Shown piece after piece: positions 8,013 to 20,600 of a DNA stretch of 64,000 nucleotides; within the stretch, counting starts at the first letter, position 1; each line of letters begins with the position of its first letter. The stretch covers positions 6,758,001 through 6,822,000 of the forward strand of contig NZ_CP023691.1 of assembly GCF_008704855.1 (NCBI RefSeq), given 5' to 3'. This DNA is from Streptomyces platensis (lineage in GTDB: Bacteria; Actinomycetota; Actinomycetes; Streptomycetales; Streptomycetaceae). A model generated the notes under the pieces. The model was not told the origin of the DNA and made no database searches. It saw only the letters and a list, made by a program, of their open reading frames with translations. The translations under genes and the position numbers were made by a program.

Positions 8013-10472
8013 TCACTCGCGGACGAACAGCGCCACCGGTGACTCCGCCAGCAGGTCGCTCAGCCCCACCACCGCGCCGCCCGGCAGCTCGCGCCCGGTC
8101 AGCAGCTCGCGCCAGGGGCCCTCCGACGGCAGCCGCAGCAGGGTGTCCCACCAGCCGCCGGTCTCCACCAGCCGCAGCGACAGCCGGGTCACCACCGTCA
8201 GCACCCGCCCGCCGCGGCAGAACGCCACACAGTGCTCGGCCGCCGGGCCCTCCCCGTACACCGGCTCGTACGAGGCCGCCGCGCCGAACCACTGCGGATG
8301 CTCGCGCCGCAGCCGCAGCGCCGCGGCGGTCAGCCGGAGCTTCTCACCGGACAGATCCCCCGGCGGGCTCCCGGCGTCCAGCGCGGTGAGCAGCTCGGGG
8401 CGAAAACGGGCCGGCCGCCGGTTGTCCGGGTCGACCAGCGCGGCATAGCCGAGCTCGGTGCCCTGATAGAGGTCGGGGACGCCCGGCATGGTGAGCTGGA
8501 GCAGCGTCGCGCCCAGCACATTCGCGCGGACGAACGGGGCGAGCTCCCCGTCCAGCGCGGCGAGCGGGGCGGCCGCGGGACCACAGGGCCCGTTACGGAC
8601 GAACTCCTCGACGGCGTCCTCGTAGCCCGCGCTCCGCTCCGTCCACGAGGTGCGCAGCCCGGCCTCCCGCGCGGCCTTGAGCACCGCGGGCGCCACCCGC
8701 TCCGCCGCCTCGCCGTCACCGGCCGCACCCAGGCCGAACGCGGTCTGCCAGGCCAGCCACGACACCATCGGGTCCGCCGGGCCGAACCCGTCCACCGCGC
8801 TCGCCGTGCGGCCGCACACCGCGTCGTCGCCCATCGCCCCGAGCACATCCCGCCACCGGTCCGGGCACTCCGACAGCACCGCGATCCGCGCCCGTACATC
8901 GGCGCTGCGCTTGGTGTCGTGGGTGGAGAGCACGGTGCCGGACGCCGGGCGGTCCCGCTGGAGCCGGGCGCAGTACGCATGGAACACCTCCGGGGCGAGC
9001 GCCGGCTCCCCCGGACCCCCGCCGACCTCGCACGCCGACAGCAGCACCGGATAGCGGTAGAAGGCGGTGTCCTCCACGGATTTGGCGTGCAGCGCGGACG
9101 CGGTCTGCGCGAACCGCGCGGTGAAGTCGGCGCAGTCCGTGCCGTCGTGCTCCGGGGGGTCGGTCAGCAGGCCGAGCGCCAGATCGCGGATCAGATCGAC
9201 CGCCCGCGCCTCCTCGGGCACCCGGAAGGCGGTACGCGCCTGCGCCGCCGCCGCGTCCAGCATGGCCGCGTCCTGATCGGCCCGTGTCGGATCCGCGGCA
9301 TAGGGGCGGTAGACCGGCAGCCGCACCAGCAGCTCACGAAGGGCGTGCCGCAGCGCCCAGGTCGCATGGTCGCCCGGCCCGGGGGCGCGGGCGCTGATCC
9401 GCGCCGCGGTCCGCACCAGCCGTTCGATCTCGGTGGCCAGATCGTGGGTGACGACCTCGTACGCGGCCCGGCGCACCGTCTCCTCCCAGTCGCCGCCCTC
9501 GTCGGCCAGCGGGGTGACGAAGTCCCGGTAGTGGGAGAACAGCCGTCCGGCGCCCTGGGGGCAGACGAACAGCCCGTCGATGTGCCGCAGGGCGTCGTAG
9601 CCGGTGGTGCCCGCACAGGCCCAGCTGTCCGGGAGACGCTCGTCGCCGGTGAGGATCTTCTCCACCACCGTCCAGCGGCCGCCGGTCCGCTCGTGCAGCC
9701 GGGCCAGATAGCCGCCGGGGTCCGCCAGACCGTCCGGGTGGTCGATGCGCAGCCCGTCGATGACGCCCTCAGCCATCAGCCGCAGCACCGTGCCATGGGT
9801 CGCCTCGAACACCTCGGGGTCCTCGACGCGCACCCCGATCAGCTCCGAAATGGTGAAGAAGCGGCGGTAGTTCAGCTCGCTGCGGGCCAGCCGCCACCAG
9901 GCGAGGCGGTACCACTGGGCCTCCAGGAGGCGGTCCGGCGGCAGCTTCTCGGTCCCGGGGCGCAGCGGGAAGGCATGCCCGTGGTAGCGCAGCACCTCGC
10001 CCTCGACGCGGAAGTGCCGCCGCTCCTCGCCGATCCGGCCGCCGAGCACCGGCAGCAGCAGCCGTCCGCCGTGCGCCGCGCCCCAGTCGATGTCGAACCA
10101 GCGCGCGTACGGGGACGCCGGGCCGTCCCGCAGCACCTGCCACAGCGGCCCGTTCAGCGACATCGGCTCCGGCACCGCCATATGGTTCGGCACCAGGTCG
10201 ACGACGAGCCCGAGGCCGTGCGCGCGGGCCGTCGCCGCCAGCGCCCGCAGCCCGGTCTCGCCGCCCAGCTCGGCCCGTACGGCCGTGTGGTCGACCACGT
10301 CGTAGCCGTGTGTGGAGCCCGGCACCGCCTCCAGCACCGGAGAGAGGTGCAGATGGGAGATGCCGAGCGCGGCCAGATGCGGGACGGCCCGCTCGGCGGC
10401 GGCGAACGGGAAGTCCGGCTGTAGTTGCAGCCGGTAGGTGGCGGTCGGCGACGGACTTGAGGGCTGCGTCAT
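8013..10472 (-). CDS. treY: Malto-oligosyltrehalose synthase
   Basis: 819-residue GH13 enzyme that converts the reducing-end alpha-1,4 bond of maltodextrins to alpha,alpha-1,1, supplying the TreZ substrate. The start at 10472 gives MTQPSSPSPTATYRLQLQ, where TYRLQL is the conserved TreY beginning; the upstream ATG at 10523 adds a non-conserved tail. Catalytic motifs: VVDLVPNHMAV, DGLRIDHPDGL with nucleophile Asp244, WTVVEKILTGDE with acid Glu271, and YRYPVLLSACEVGG. TreY-specific C-terminal text includes MPGVPDLYQGTELG. It is convergent with the LysR gene and faces the MFS pseudogene upstream. With TreZ and GlgX it forms the maltodextrin route to trehalose in the cytoplasm. Confidence 0.95.
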   Translation of the reverse strand: MTQPSSPSPTATYRLQLQPDFPFAAAERAVPHLAALGISHLHLSPVLEAVPGSTHGYDVVDHTAVRAELGGETGLRALAATARAHGLGLVVDLVPNHMAVPEPMSLNGPLWQVLRDGPASPYARWFDIDWGAAHGGRLLLPVLGGRIGEERRHFRVEGEVLRYHGHAFPLRPGTEKLPPDRLLEAQWYRLAWWRLARSELNYRRFFTISELIGVRVEDPEVFEATHGTVLRLMAEGVIDGLRIDHPDGLADPGGYLARLHERTGGRWTVVEKILTGDERLPDSWACAGTTGYDALRHIDGLFVCPQGAGRLFSHYRDFVTPLADEGGDWEETVRRAAYEVVTHDLATEIERLVRTAARISARAPGPGDHATWALRHALRELLVRLPVYRPYAADPTRADQDAAMLDAAAAQARTAFRVPEEARAVDLIRDLALGLLTDPPEHDGTDCADFTARFAQTASALHAKSVEDTAFYRYPVLLSACEVGGGPGEPALAPEVFHAYCARLQRDRPASGTVLSTHDTKRSADVRARIAVLSECPDRWRDVLGAMGDDAVCGRTASAVDGFGPADPMVSWLAWQTAFGLGAAGDGEAAERVAPAVLKAAREAGLRTSWTERSAGYEDAVEEFVRNGPCGPAAAPLAALDGELAPFVRANVLGATLLQLTMPGVPDLYQGTELGYAALVDPDNRRPARFRPELLTALDAGSPPGDLSGEKLRLTAAALRLRREHPQWFGAAASYEPVYGEGPAAEHCVAFCRGGRVLTVVTRLSLRLVETGGWWDTLLRLPSEGPWRELLTGRELPGGAVVGLSDLLAESPVALFVRE

Positions 10473-10882
10473 GGGAACACCCGTACCCCGCTGGCGGCCC
10501 GTTGTGTCATCTCCCTCCCGCATGGGTGTCGTTGTTTCCTCCGACGGAGTGGGCTCCGGGGTCCGGGCCCTTCGTAGGTCCGGTCCATGGGGCGCGCGGC
10601 GGGCCGCCGGTTAGCGTCGGGCGATGACCGCTGCCACCGCCGCTTTCCGCCGGGTGCTCGCGCTGGGCGGGCCGCTGCTGCCCGTCGTCTCCTTCCTCGG
10701 GACGACCGCCTGGTCCACACCGCGCTGTCCTTCGAAGGCACCCTGGACGGGTGTCGTTCGTACTCGGTCCGGCGCTGGTGGGGCTGTCCGCCACGGTGGC
10801 CCACCCGGCCGTGGCGCTCGCTCTGGCCGCGCTGCTGCTCGCGGTCTGCGGCTCGGCGTTCGCACTGCATCCCACGGCCGCG

Positions 10883-10966
10883 GCGCTACGGCCCACGGGC
10901 GAGGCGCTGCGGCCCACGGGCGAGGCGCTGCGGCCCACGGGCGAGGCGCTGCGGCCCACGGGCGCC
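10883..10966 (+). repeat. Four tandem 21-bp repeats (ALRPTGE units)
   Basis: The unit gcgctgcggcccacgggcg plus ag occurs at 10883, 10904, 10925 and 10946. Copy 1 differs at one base and copy 4 diverges in its last codon. Each encodes ALRPTGE inside the MFS pseudogene, between HPTAA and GAGAGPD. The perfect middle copies point to recent replication slippage. Confidence 0.9.
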
Positions 10967-11588
10967 GGTGCCGGGCCCGATCCGGACCGCCCCCGCGGCC
11001 GGCGCCCCGCCGCCCGGCCCGCCCGCGCCCGGATGCCCCGTGCGGTGCACGCCATGCGCGCCTCGATGGCGTTGCAGGGCGCCCTCTTCGGTGCCTGCCA
11101 GTCCGGCATCACGGCACTCACCGCGGACCTGCACCGGCCCGCCCAGGCCGGGCTGGTCTATGCCGCGATGGGCGTGATGAGCGCGGTCGCCGGGCTCTCG
11201 CTGGCGGCGGTGCCCGCCCGGATCGGGCTGCCGGTCCGCTGGCGGGCGGCCGCCGTGGCGCTGACCGCGCTGTCCGTGCCGCTGTTGTTCGTACGGTCCC
11301 TGGGGGCGCTCTACCTGGCCGTCGTGGTCCTCGGCGCGGCCTTCGCCCCGCATCTGATCACGCTGTTCGGTCTCACCGAACGGCTGGTGCCGGCCGCCCG
11401 GCTCGCCGAATCGATGGCCTTCCTGACCAGCGCGGTGGTCGGCGGCCAGGCACTGTCCCTGGCCGCCTCCGGCCGGCTCGCCGAGGCCTACGGCCCGTCC
11501 GCCGCCTTCGCGGTGGCCGTCGGCGCCGCCGTCCTGATCCTCGGCCTGGCCCTGACCACCCGGGCCACGGACCGCCCGGCCGCCGCGG

Positions 11589-13787
<2,199 letters not shown>

Positions 13788-13973
13788 GGGTAGACTCTTC
13801 CACTTTCTTCTCGGGCGCTGCGGCGACTCCACGACACACATCCGCGGAACGGTGCGAAATCCTTCCCCTCATCTGTCGCAACTTTTCGTACACAAAGGCT
13901 TTTTCGCGAGATCTCCGCTGAATGGTGGCAACCGGTCGCGATGTCGCATCGTCCTACAGGTCGCCCTACAGGT

Positions 13974-13990
13974 GGTCCTATCGGAGGACC
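13974..13990. promoter_or_regulatory. Inverted repeat upstream of the split amine oxidase genes
   Basis: GGTCCT-ATCGG-AGGACC, 53 bases before the GTG at 14043. It is preceded by two direct copies of CCTACAGGT (from 13954 and 13967). It could be an operator or an mRNA hairpin in the 13788-14042 gap, which holds nothing else I can call. Confidence 0.4.
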
Positions 13991-14042
13991 GACCGGGGGA
14001 GCCGACATGCGTGTCACGAGGATGTGACAGCAGGGGGGAACC

Positions 14043-14849
14043 GTGCGCCATCTGATGCACCGCCACCTGGGCAAAGCCGTCGCGGGCGCCGCCGTCGCCC
14101 TGACCGGCACGGCCGCCATGGTCGCGATCACCTTGCCGTCCGACGCCGGCGCCACCGGCGGTACGGACCCCCGGAGCCGGCCCGCCGCGGCCGCCCCGGG
14201 ACGCGACCAGGGGCCGCCGCCACCCGGCGTCGTGGAGAAAGCCCCCGCGGAGGGGCAGCGCGGCCGGGGGCGGGACCCGCTCACCGACGACGAACTCCGC
14301 CGCGCCCAGGATCTGGCGCTGGCGCCCACCCGGCGCGGCGCCGCCGCCGACGTCACCGGACGGCCCGGGCCCGAACGCCTCACCACCGACCTGGCCGAAC
14401 TCACCCCCGCGGAGACCGGGCTCGCCGACCCGCCGCGCCGGGCGCTGGTCTCCTTCTACGACTACAAGAGCGACAGCTACCTCACCAAGACCGTCAACCT
14501 CACGACCTCGAAGGTCGAGTCGACGGACACCCAGCACGGTGTCCAGCCGCCGCCCAGCCATGCCGAGGCCGTCGAGGCGGCCCGGCTGCTGATCGCCGCC
14601 CCGCTGGGCTCCGGGCTCCGCCAGGACTACCGCGACGCCACCGGGCACGACCTCACCGGGCCCGACCCGCTCTCCGTCACCGGCTTCGTCTACCGCGGCC
14701 GCGCCGAAGGCGACGCGCCGGGCGCCCTCGGCGACTGCGGGGAACACCGCTGCATCCGCCTCTTCATCAAGGTCAAGAACGGCCGGTGGATCGACACCCG
14801 CCGCTTCGTGATCGACCTCAGTGCCCGCACCGTCGCCCGTCTCGGCTGA
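14043..14849 (+). CDS. Secreted copper amine oxidase N2/N3-like domain protein
   Basis: 268 residues from a GTG with AGGGGGGAA upstream. Residues 1-37 are a signal peptide (basic MRHLMHRHLGK, hydrophobic core, AGA). A Pro-rich linker leads to DPLTDDELRRAQDLAL (79-94), which matches the 'DPLT-x-x-E-I' opening of copper amine oxidases. RALVSFYDYKSDSYLTKTVNL (133-153) with TTSKVESTD and GVQPPPSHAEAVEAA resembles the N2 domain of those enzymes. The end (RLFIKVKNGRW, FVIDLSARTVA) resembles N3. The catalytic domain is absent here and is encoded by the next gene 40 bases downstream. I infer that the two proteins assemble outside the membrane. Alternative: a PepSY-like secreted protein of unrelated function. 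Confidence 0.7.
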   Translation: MRHLMHRHLGKAVAGAAVALTGTAAMVAITLPSDAGATGGTDPRSRPAAAAPGRDQGPPPPGVVEKAPAEGQRGRGRDPLTDDELRRAQDLALAPTRRGAAADVTGRPGPERLTTDLAELTPAETGLADPPRRALVSFYDYKSDSYLTKTVNLTTSKVESTDTQHGVQPPPSHAEAVEAARLLIAAPLGSGLRQDYRDATGHDLTGPDPLSVTGFVYRGRAEGDAPGALGDCGEHRCIRLFIKVKNGRWIDTRRFVIDLSARTVARLG

Positions 14850-14889
14850 CCGCCGCCACCGACCGCACTCCACCTCACCGGAGCCCGCC

Positions 14890-16218
14890 TTGCCCGGAAG
14901 ACGCACCCCTGCCACCCGCCGCCCGCACCGACGCGCCGCGGTCCTCGCCGCCGTCCCCCTGCTGCTCGCCACGGCCGCCCTGACGACCGGCCCGGCCGCC
15001 CAGGCCGCCCCCGGGGCCCCCGCCGCACCCGCGCCCACCCCCAACTGCGGCGCCGCCCACCGCATCACCCAGACGTTGGACGGCGGCACCGTCTGGCGCA
15101 TGTGCTGGCACTACGAGGGCAACGCCGGGCTCGTCCTGGACGACGTCTCCTACCAGCCCAAGGGCGAACGCACCCCGGTCAAGGTGCTCACCACCGCCAA
15201 GCTCGCCCAGATCCACGTCCCCTACGACGACGGCCGGAACGAATTCGACGACCTCACCGGCCAGGGCTTCGCCCAGGGCCTCCAGAAGCTCGACCCCGCC
15301 GAATGCCCCGGCGGCACCCTCAAGACCGTCCGGGTACCCGGCGCCTATGACCCCGCGCACCCCGACGTCAGCGGCCTGTGCGCCACCACCCGCGCCCGCG
15401 GTCACGCCTACCGCATGGGCCCTTACCCCGGTGAGCGCGCCAAGATCTACCAGCTCCAGGGCAAGGACCTGCTGCTCTACACCGTCAACAAGGTCGGCTG
15501 GTACGAATACATCAGCGAATGGCGGTTCTCCGGCGACGGCGCCATGACCGTGCAGGTCGGCGCCACCGGCACCCTCTCACCCGGCGACTACGACGCCGGG
15601 GACGGCCGGGGCGCCCCGCTCGGCAAGGGGGCCAAGGACTACGCCACCAGCCACAGCCACAATGTCTTCTGGCGGCTCAACTTCGGCCTGGGCGGCTCCG
15701 CCGCCAACAAGGTCGAGCAGTTCGACTCCGCCACCACCGTCCGGTCCGGGGGCCGCACCCCCACCATCCGCACCACCCGCACGCCGGTCACCAAGGAGCT
15801 GGCCGGCGACGCCGGTCCGCTGCGCTGGTGGCGGATGGTGGGCGCGGGCCGCAACAAGGACGGCCACCCCCGCTCCTACGAGATCGTCCCCGGGCCGACC
15901 ACCAAATACAGCGGGCGCAGTTACACCACACATGACGTCTATTTCACCGAGTACAACAAATGTGAGCAGTTCGCCAGCAACAACCTGGCCAACTGCGGAG
16001 CCCGGGCCGGCAAGAGCGTCGACACCTGGGTCAACGGCCAGCCGCTGAAACACCCCATCGCGTGGGTCAACATCGGGTTCCACCACATCGCCAGGGACGA
16101 GGACCAGGAGCCGATGCCCGTGCACTGGCAGGGCTTCCAGCTGGTCCCACGCGATGTCACGGCTATGAATCCGCTCACTCCGCCCCCGCTGTCCGGGCAC
16201 AACGGGCACTATGGATAA
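14890..16218 (+). CDS. Secreted copper amine oxidase catalytic domain protein
   Basis: 442 residues from a TTG at 14890 with GGAG at 14880-14883; a GTG at 14821 would overlap the preceding gene. A basic, Arg-rich N-terminus and hydrophobic core (VLAAVPLLLATAALTTG...AQA) form a signal peptide. The mature part matches only the catalytic domain: GLVLDDVSY, HVPYDDGRNEFDD (Asp120 as base), VGWYEYISEWRF (Tyr205 as topaquinone precursor), SHSHNVFWRLNFG (His255, His257) and HHIARDED...PVHWQGFQLVP (His398 or His399). The Asp-Tyr spacing (85) and the Tyr to His-x-His spacing (50/52) match Arthrobacter phenylethylamine-type oxidases (84 and 49/51). The usual Asn before the cofactor Tyr is Trp204. Expected activity is oxidation of primary amines to aldehyde, H2O2 and ammonia; the natural substrate is unknown. 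Confidence 0.82.
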   Translation: MPGRRTPATRRPHRRAAVLAAVPLLLATAALTTGPAAQAAPGAPAAPAPTPNCGAAHRITQTLDGGTVWRMCWHYEGNAGLVLDDVSYQPKGERTPVKVLTTAKLAQIHVPYDDGRNEFDDLTGQGFAQGLQKLDPAECPGGTLKTVRVPGAYDPAHPDVSGLCATTRARGHAYRMGPYPGERAKIYQLQGKDLLLYTVNKVGWYEYISEWRFSGDGAMTVQVGATGTLSPGDYDAGDGRGAPLGKGAKDYATSHSHNVFWRLNFGLGGSAANKVEQFDSATTVRSGGRTPTIRTTRTPVTKELAGDAGPLRWWRMVGAGRNKDGHPRSYEIVPGPTTKYSGRSYTTHDVYFTEYNKCEQFASNNLANCGARAGKSVDTWVNGQPLKHPIAWVNIGFHHIARDEDQEPMPVHWQGFQLVPRDVTAMNPLTPPPLSGHNGHYG

Positions 16219-16318
16219 GGGGAGTTGATAACCGACTCGATCCATCCTGCTGCACCGCCTCCCGCACCGCAGTAGTCTGCCTTGATCGTTGGCACGGGGG
16301 TTCGGAAGGCGGTGGCAG

Positions 16319-17569
16319 GTGAGCGGCGGGCTGGAGTTGCCCCCTGGTGACGAGAGTCATGAGGGCCATGAAGGCGGCTCCGTCGACGCACCGCCCGGCG
16401 CGGTGTCCCTGGCACGACCGCTGGAGATCGGCGCTGAGCTGGACTGGGGCGCCGACGCCTGGAGCGAGGTGCGTACCCGCGCCCGCCGGGCCGGCCGCGC
16501 CTACATCTGGCTGAATCTCGTCGAGCAACGGCTGCGGGCCGTCGTCGCCGCCGTCCTGCGGCCCATCTACGAACCGGTGCACGGCGACGAATGGGTCATC
16601 GCCGCGGCCGGCCCCGCCGGTCAGGAGTGGGTGCAGCGCGCGGTCGCCGTCCGCGAGGTCAGCCGCCGCAAGGGCTACCTCCTCGACCCCGCCGACGACA
16701 ACATCGTCAGCTTTCTGACCCTGCCGCAACTCCGCGAACTGATGGTCCAGCACTGGCCCTGCTTCGAGCCCTACTTCGACGACCGCCGCGATGTCGAGCT
16801 GGCCCTCGACGAACTGGAGGTCGCCCGCAACATCGTCTCCCGCAACCGCGCCCTGTCCGAGACGGTCCTCGCCCAGGCCGAGCGCGCCTCCGCCCGTCTC
16901 CTGGACATCCTCGGCTCCGGCGTCGGCACCCGGATCTCCGGACGGCTGCCGATCGACGCGGTGGAGGACCTGGTCGGCGACCGCTACGCCGATGTCATCG
17001 GGGTGCACTCCGACCGGGTGCGGCTCCAGCGCCAGCTCCCCGCCGAGGACCTCTTCGGCGACGCCCGCCGGCTCGACGCCGTCGGCATAGGCCTCAACCT
17101 CCTCGTCCAGAACTACTCCGGCCGCCGCCTGGTCCGGCTCGCCGAATCCGGCTGCCGCGTCCGGCTGCTCTTCCTCAACCCGGCCAGCAGCGCGGTCCGC
17201 CGCCGGGAGCGCGAAATCGGCCTGAAGAAGGGCGAGATGAGCCGCTCCATCGAGATGAACATCCTCCATATGCGGCGGGTCCGGGCCCGGCTGCGCGACC
17301 CCGGCGCCTTCGAGATCCAGGTCTTCGACGAGACCCCGCGCTTCACCGCCTACCTCGTCGACGGCGACGGTCCCGACGGTGTGGCCGTGGTCCAGCCCTA
17401 CCTGCGCAAGAGCCGCGGAATGGAATCCCCCGTTCTCGTCCTGCGCGGCGGCGGCCGGGAGGTCGTCCGCCAGGACGCCCCGCACACCCGCGACGGCGAC
17501 CACGGTCTCTTCGAGACCTACCGCGAGGAATTCGAGAGCATGTGGGCGGATTCGCGGCCGGTTTCCTGA
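16319..17569 (+). CDS. SAV2148 family HEPN domain-containing protein
   Basis: 416 residues from the GTG at 16319, with GGAAGG about 12 bases upstream. The sequence is recognisable as the conserved Streptomyces SAV2148 family: VRTRARRAGRAYIWLNLVEQ, RPIYEPVHGDEWVIAAAGP, SFLTLPQLRELMVQHW, HMRRVRARLRDPGAF and the C-terminal FETYREEFESMW. The HEPN assignment is family knowledge; I do not see an obvious R-x4-6-H ribonuclease motif. No signal peptide or membrane segment. A strong hairpin follows at 17579-17605. It is encoded just upstream of the SARP regulator but in a separate transcription unit. The function is unknown. Confidence 0.75.
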   Translation: MSGGLELPPGDESHEGHEGGSVDAPPGAVSLARPLEIGAELDWGADAWSEVRTRARRAGRAYIWLNLVEQRLRAVVAAVLRPIYEPVHGDEWVIAAAGPAGQEWVQRAVAVREVSRRKGYLLDPADDNIVSFLTLPQLRELMVQHWPCFEPYFDDRRDVELALDELEVARNIVSRNRALSETVLAQAERASARLLDILGSGVGTRISGRLPIDAVEDLVGDRYADVIGVHSDRVRLQRQLPAEDLFGDARRLDAVGIGLNLLVQNYSGRRLVRLAESGCRVRLLFLNPASSAVRRREREIGLKKGEMSRSIEMNILHMRRVRARLRDPGAFEIQVFDETPRFTAYLVDGDGPDGVAVVQPYLRKSRGMESPVLVLRGGGREVVRQDAPHTRDGDHGLFETYREEFESMWADSRPVS

Positions 17570-17578
17570 ACCGGACGC

Positions 17579-17605
17579 GCCGCCCCCGTCACCCACGGGG
17601 GCGGC
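17579..17605 (+). terminator. Hairpin after the SAV2148-family gene
   Basis: GCCGCCCCCGT, loop CACCC, ACGGGGGCGGC: an 11-bp perfect stem starting 10 bases after the stop. There is no T-tract, as usual in Streptomyces. Confidence 0.75.
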
Positions 17606-17663
17606 AGCCGCCGTACTACGGGGCCCCCGGCACCGCGGGCCGGCCCCCGACTACCGTGAGGCA

Positions 17664-20600
17664 ATGCACTTCCGTGTACTCGCCCCCCTGGACGTGCGGT
17701 CCGCCGACGGCCGCCCCGCCCCTGTCCCGGAGACGAAGGTACGCGCCCTGCTCGCCGCGCTGCTGGCGCACCACGGCCGCCCCGTCTCCACGGCCCGGCT
17801 CATCGCACACCTCTGGGGCCCGCGGCCGCCCGCCCATCCCACGGCCTCCCTCCAGAGCAAGGTCTCGCAGCTCCGCCGCGCCCTGGACACCGCGGAGCCC
17901 GGCGCCCGGAACCTGCTGACGGCGACCCCGCCCGGCTACCGGCTGGACATCGCCGCCGACGCACTGGACGCCGGCCGCTTCACGGCACTGACCGGCCGCG
18001 CCCACGCCGCCGCCACGGCCCGGGAGCGGGCCGAACTGCTCGGCGAGGCCCTGGAATTGTGGCACGGCCCCGCGTTCGCCGGCTTCGCGGACAGCGACCT
18101 GGTGCGCCCGGTGGCCGAGAGCCTGGAGGAGCAGCGGCTGACCGCCCTGGAGGAACGGGCCGCGGCCCGCCTGGAACTGGGCGAGCATGCCCCGCTGACC
18201 GCCGAGCTGGCCGGTCTGGTGGCCCGGCACCCGCTCCGCGAACGGCTGCGCGCCCTCCAGCTGACCGCCCTGTACCGGGCCGGCCGGCAGAGCGAGGCAC
18301 TCACCGCCTACGGCGAGATCCGGGCGCGGCTGGCCGACGAACTGGGCGTGGACCCCGGCCCCGAACTTACCGCGGTGTACCAGGCGATCCTCCGCCAGGA
18401 GCCATGGCGGCCGCCCGGCGAAGGCGCACGGCACGACGGCGGCGCATCCCGCTCCGACGACCGCGCGACGGCGCCCCTCGCCACCGCCCCGCCGCCCGGC
18501 CCCCGCCCCCGCACCAACCTCCCCACGCCCCTCACCGCACTCCTCGGCCGCCAGGACGCCGTACACCGGATCGAGGCGCTCCTCCCGGACACCCGCCTGG
18601 TGACGCTCACCGGCCCCGGTGGCGTGGGCAAGACCCGCCTCGCCCTGGAGATCGCGGGCCGGCTGGCCGACTCCTTCCCGGACGGTGTCCGGCTCGTCGA
18701 ACTGGCCGCGCTGAGCCGCCCGGACGACCCCGCGCGGGGCGCCGGGAGCAAGCGCACCGCGGCCGAGGTGGCCGAGGCGGTGCTGGCCGTACTGGGCACC
18801 CGGGAGGGCGCCTCGACCGGACCGGTGGCCGAGCGCCTCGTCGGCGCGGTACGCGGCAAGCGCCTGCTGCTCGTCCTGGACAACTGTGAGCACCTCGTCG
18901 AGGCGGCCGCGGAGGTCACCGCCGCACTCCTCGCCGCCGCACCGGACCTCCGCGTCCTGGTGACCAGCCAGGAATCGCTGGGCCTGACGGGCGAGACGCT
19001 GTGGCCCGTACCGCCGCTGGAACCGGCCGGCGCCATCGAGCTGTTCACGGCCCGCGCGAGCGCCGCCGACCCCGGCTTCGCCCTCGACGCCGACGACACG
19101 GCCGCCGTGGCGGAGATCTGCCGCCGCCTGGACGGCATCCCGCTCGCCCTGGAGCTGGCCGCCACCCGGGTACGGGCGCTGGGCGTACGGGAGCTGAGCG
19201 CGCGGCTGGACGACCGGTTCCGGCTGCTGGCGACCGGCCGGCGCGGGGTCCCGCCCCGCCAGCAGACCCTGCGCGCAATGATCGACTGGAGCTGGGAGCT
19301 GCTGCCCGCCGCCGAACGCGCCGTGCTGCGCCGGCTCGCCGTCCACGCGGACGGCTGCACGCTGGAGGCCGCCGAAACGGTCTGCGCGGGCGACGGCGTG
19401 CACCGGGACGAGGTGCTGGATCTGCTGGCCCGTCTCGTGGACCGCTCCCTGGTGGCGGTGGCCCGCACGCCGTACGGGCCCCGCTACCGGCTCCTGGAAA
19501 CGGTCGCCACCTACTGCCTCGAACGCCTCCGCGAGGCCGGCGAGCTGACCGCCGTACGCCGGAGCCATCACCGCCACTACACCGAACTGGCCGAGCGCGC
19601 CGCCCCGTTGCTCTACGGGCCGGACCAGCGCGCCTGGCTGGAGCGGCTCGACCAGGAGACGGCGAACCTGCGGGACGCCCTGGACGGCTCGGTCCGGGAC
19701 GGCGCCGCGGACCGTGCGCTGCGCCTGGTCAACGCGCTGGCCTGGTACTGGTTTCTGCGCGGCCGGCTCGCGGAGGCGGGCCGCTCGCTCACCGCGGCCC
19801 TCGCCGCGTACGGGGCGCGCCCGGAGACGTCGCCGGACGCCGGGGACCCGGCAGCCGAGGGGCGCCGATTGCGGGCCGCCGCCTGGCAGGTCGGGATGGC
19901 CTCGCTGGCGGGCGATGACGTCGACCCCGTGGAGCAGGCCACCGCCGTGCTCCGGCAGTACGGGACCCATGACGACCCGGCCGGCCGGGCCTGGGCCCAA
20001 TGGTTCCTGGGGTTCGCCCAGGTCGGCCTGGGCGACCCGGCGGTGGCGGGGGAGCGGGTGGCGCACTCGCTGGCCGCCTTCCGGGCCCTGGGCGACCGCT
20101 GGGGCACCGCCGCGGCGCTGAGCAGCCGCGCCCAGGGGACCGGTGGCGGGGACCTCCGGTCCCGGCTCCGCGACGCCGAGGAGAGCGCCGCGCTCTTCCG
20201 TGAACTGGGCGACCGCTGGGGCCAGTTGCAGGCCGCCGATGTGCTCGCCGCCCTCGCGGAGATCACCGGTGACTACGCGCGCGCGGCCCGGCTCCACCAG
20301 GACGGGCTGCGGATCGCCGAGGAGCTCGGCCTCTGGATCCAGGCCTCGTACAAGCTCTCCGGACTGGGCCGGATCGCGCTGCTGACCGGAGATCTGCCGG
20401 CCGCCCGCGACTTCCACGAGCGGGGCAGGCGGCTGGCCGCGGAACAGTCCCATCTGCGGGGCGAGATGTTCGCCGAATGCGGACTCGCCCTCGGCGCCCG
20501 GAGAGAGGGCCGCCTCGACGACGCCGAGGCGCATCTGCTGCCCTGGCTGAAGTGGTGCCTCGGCCGCGACGGCGACCCCGGTACCGCGTTCGTCCTGGGC

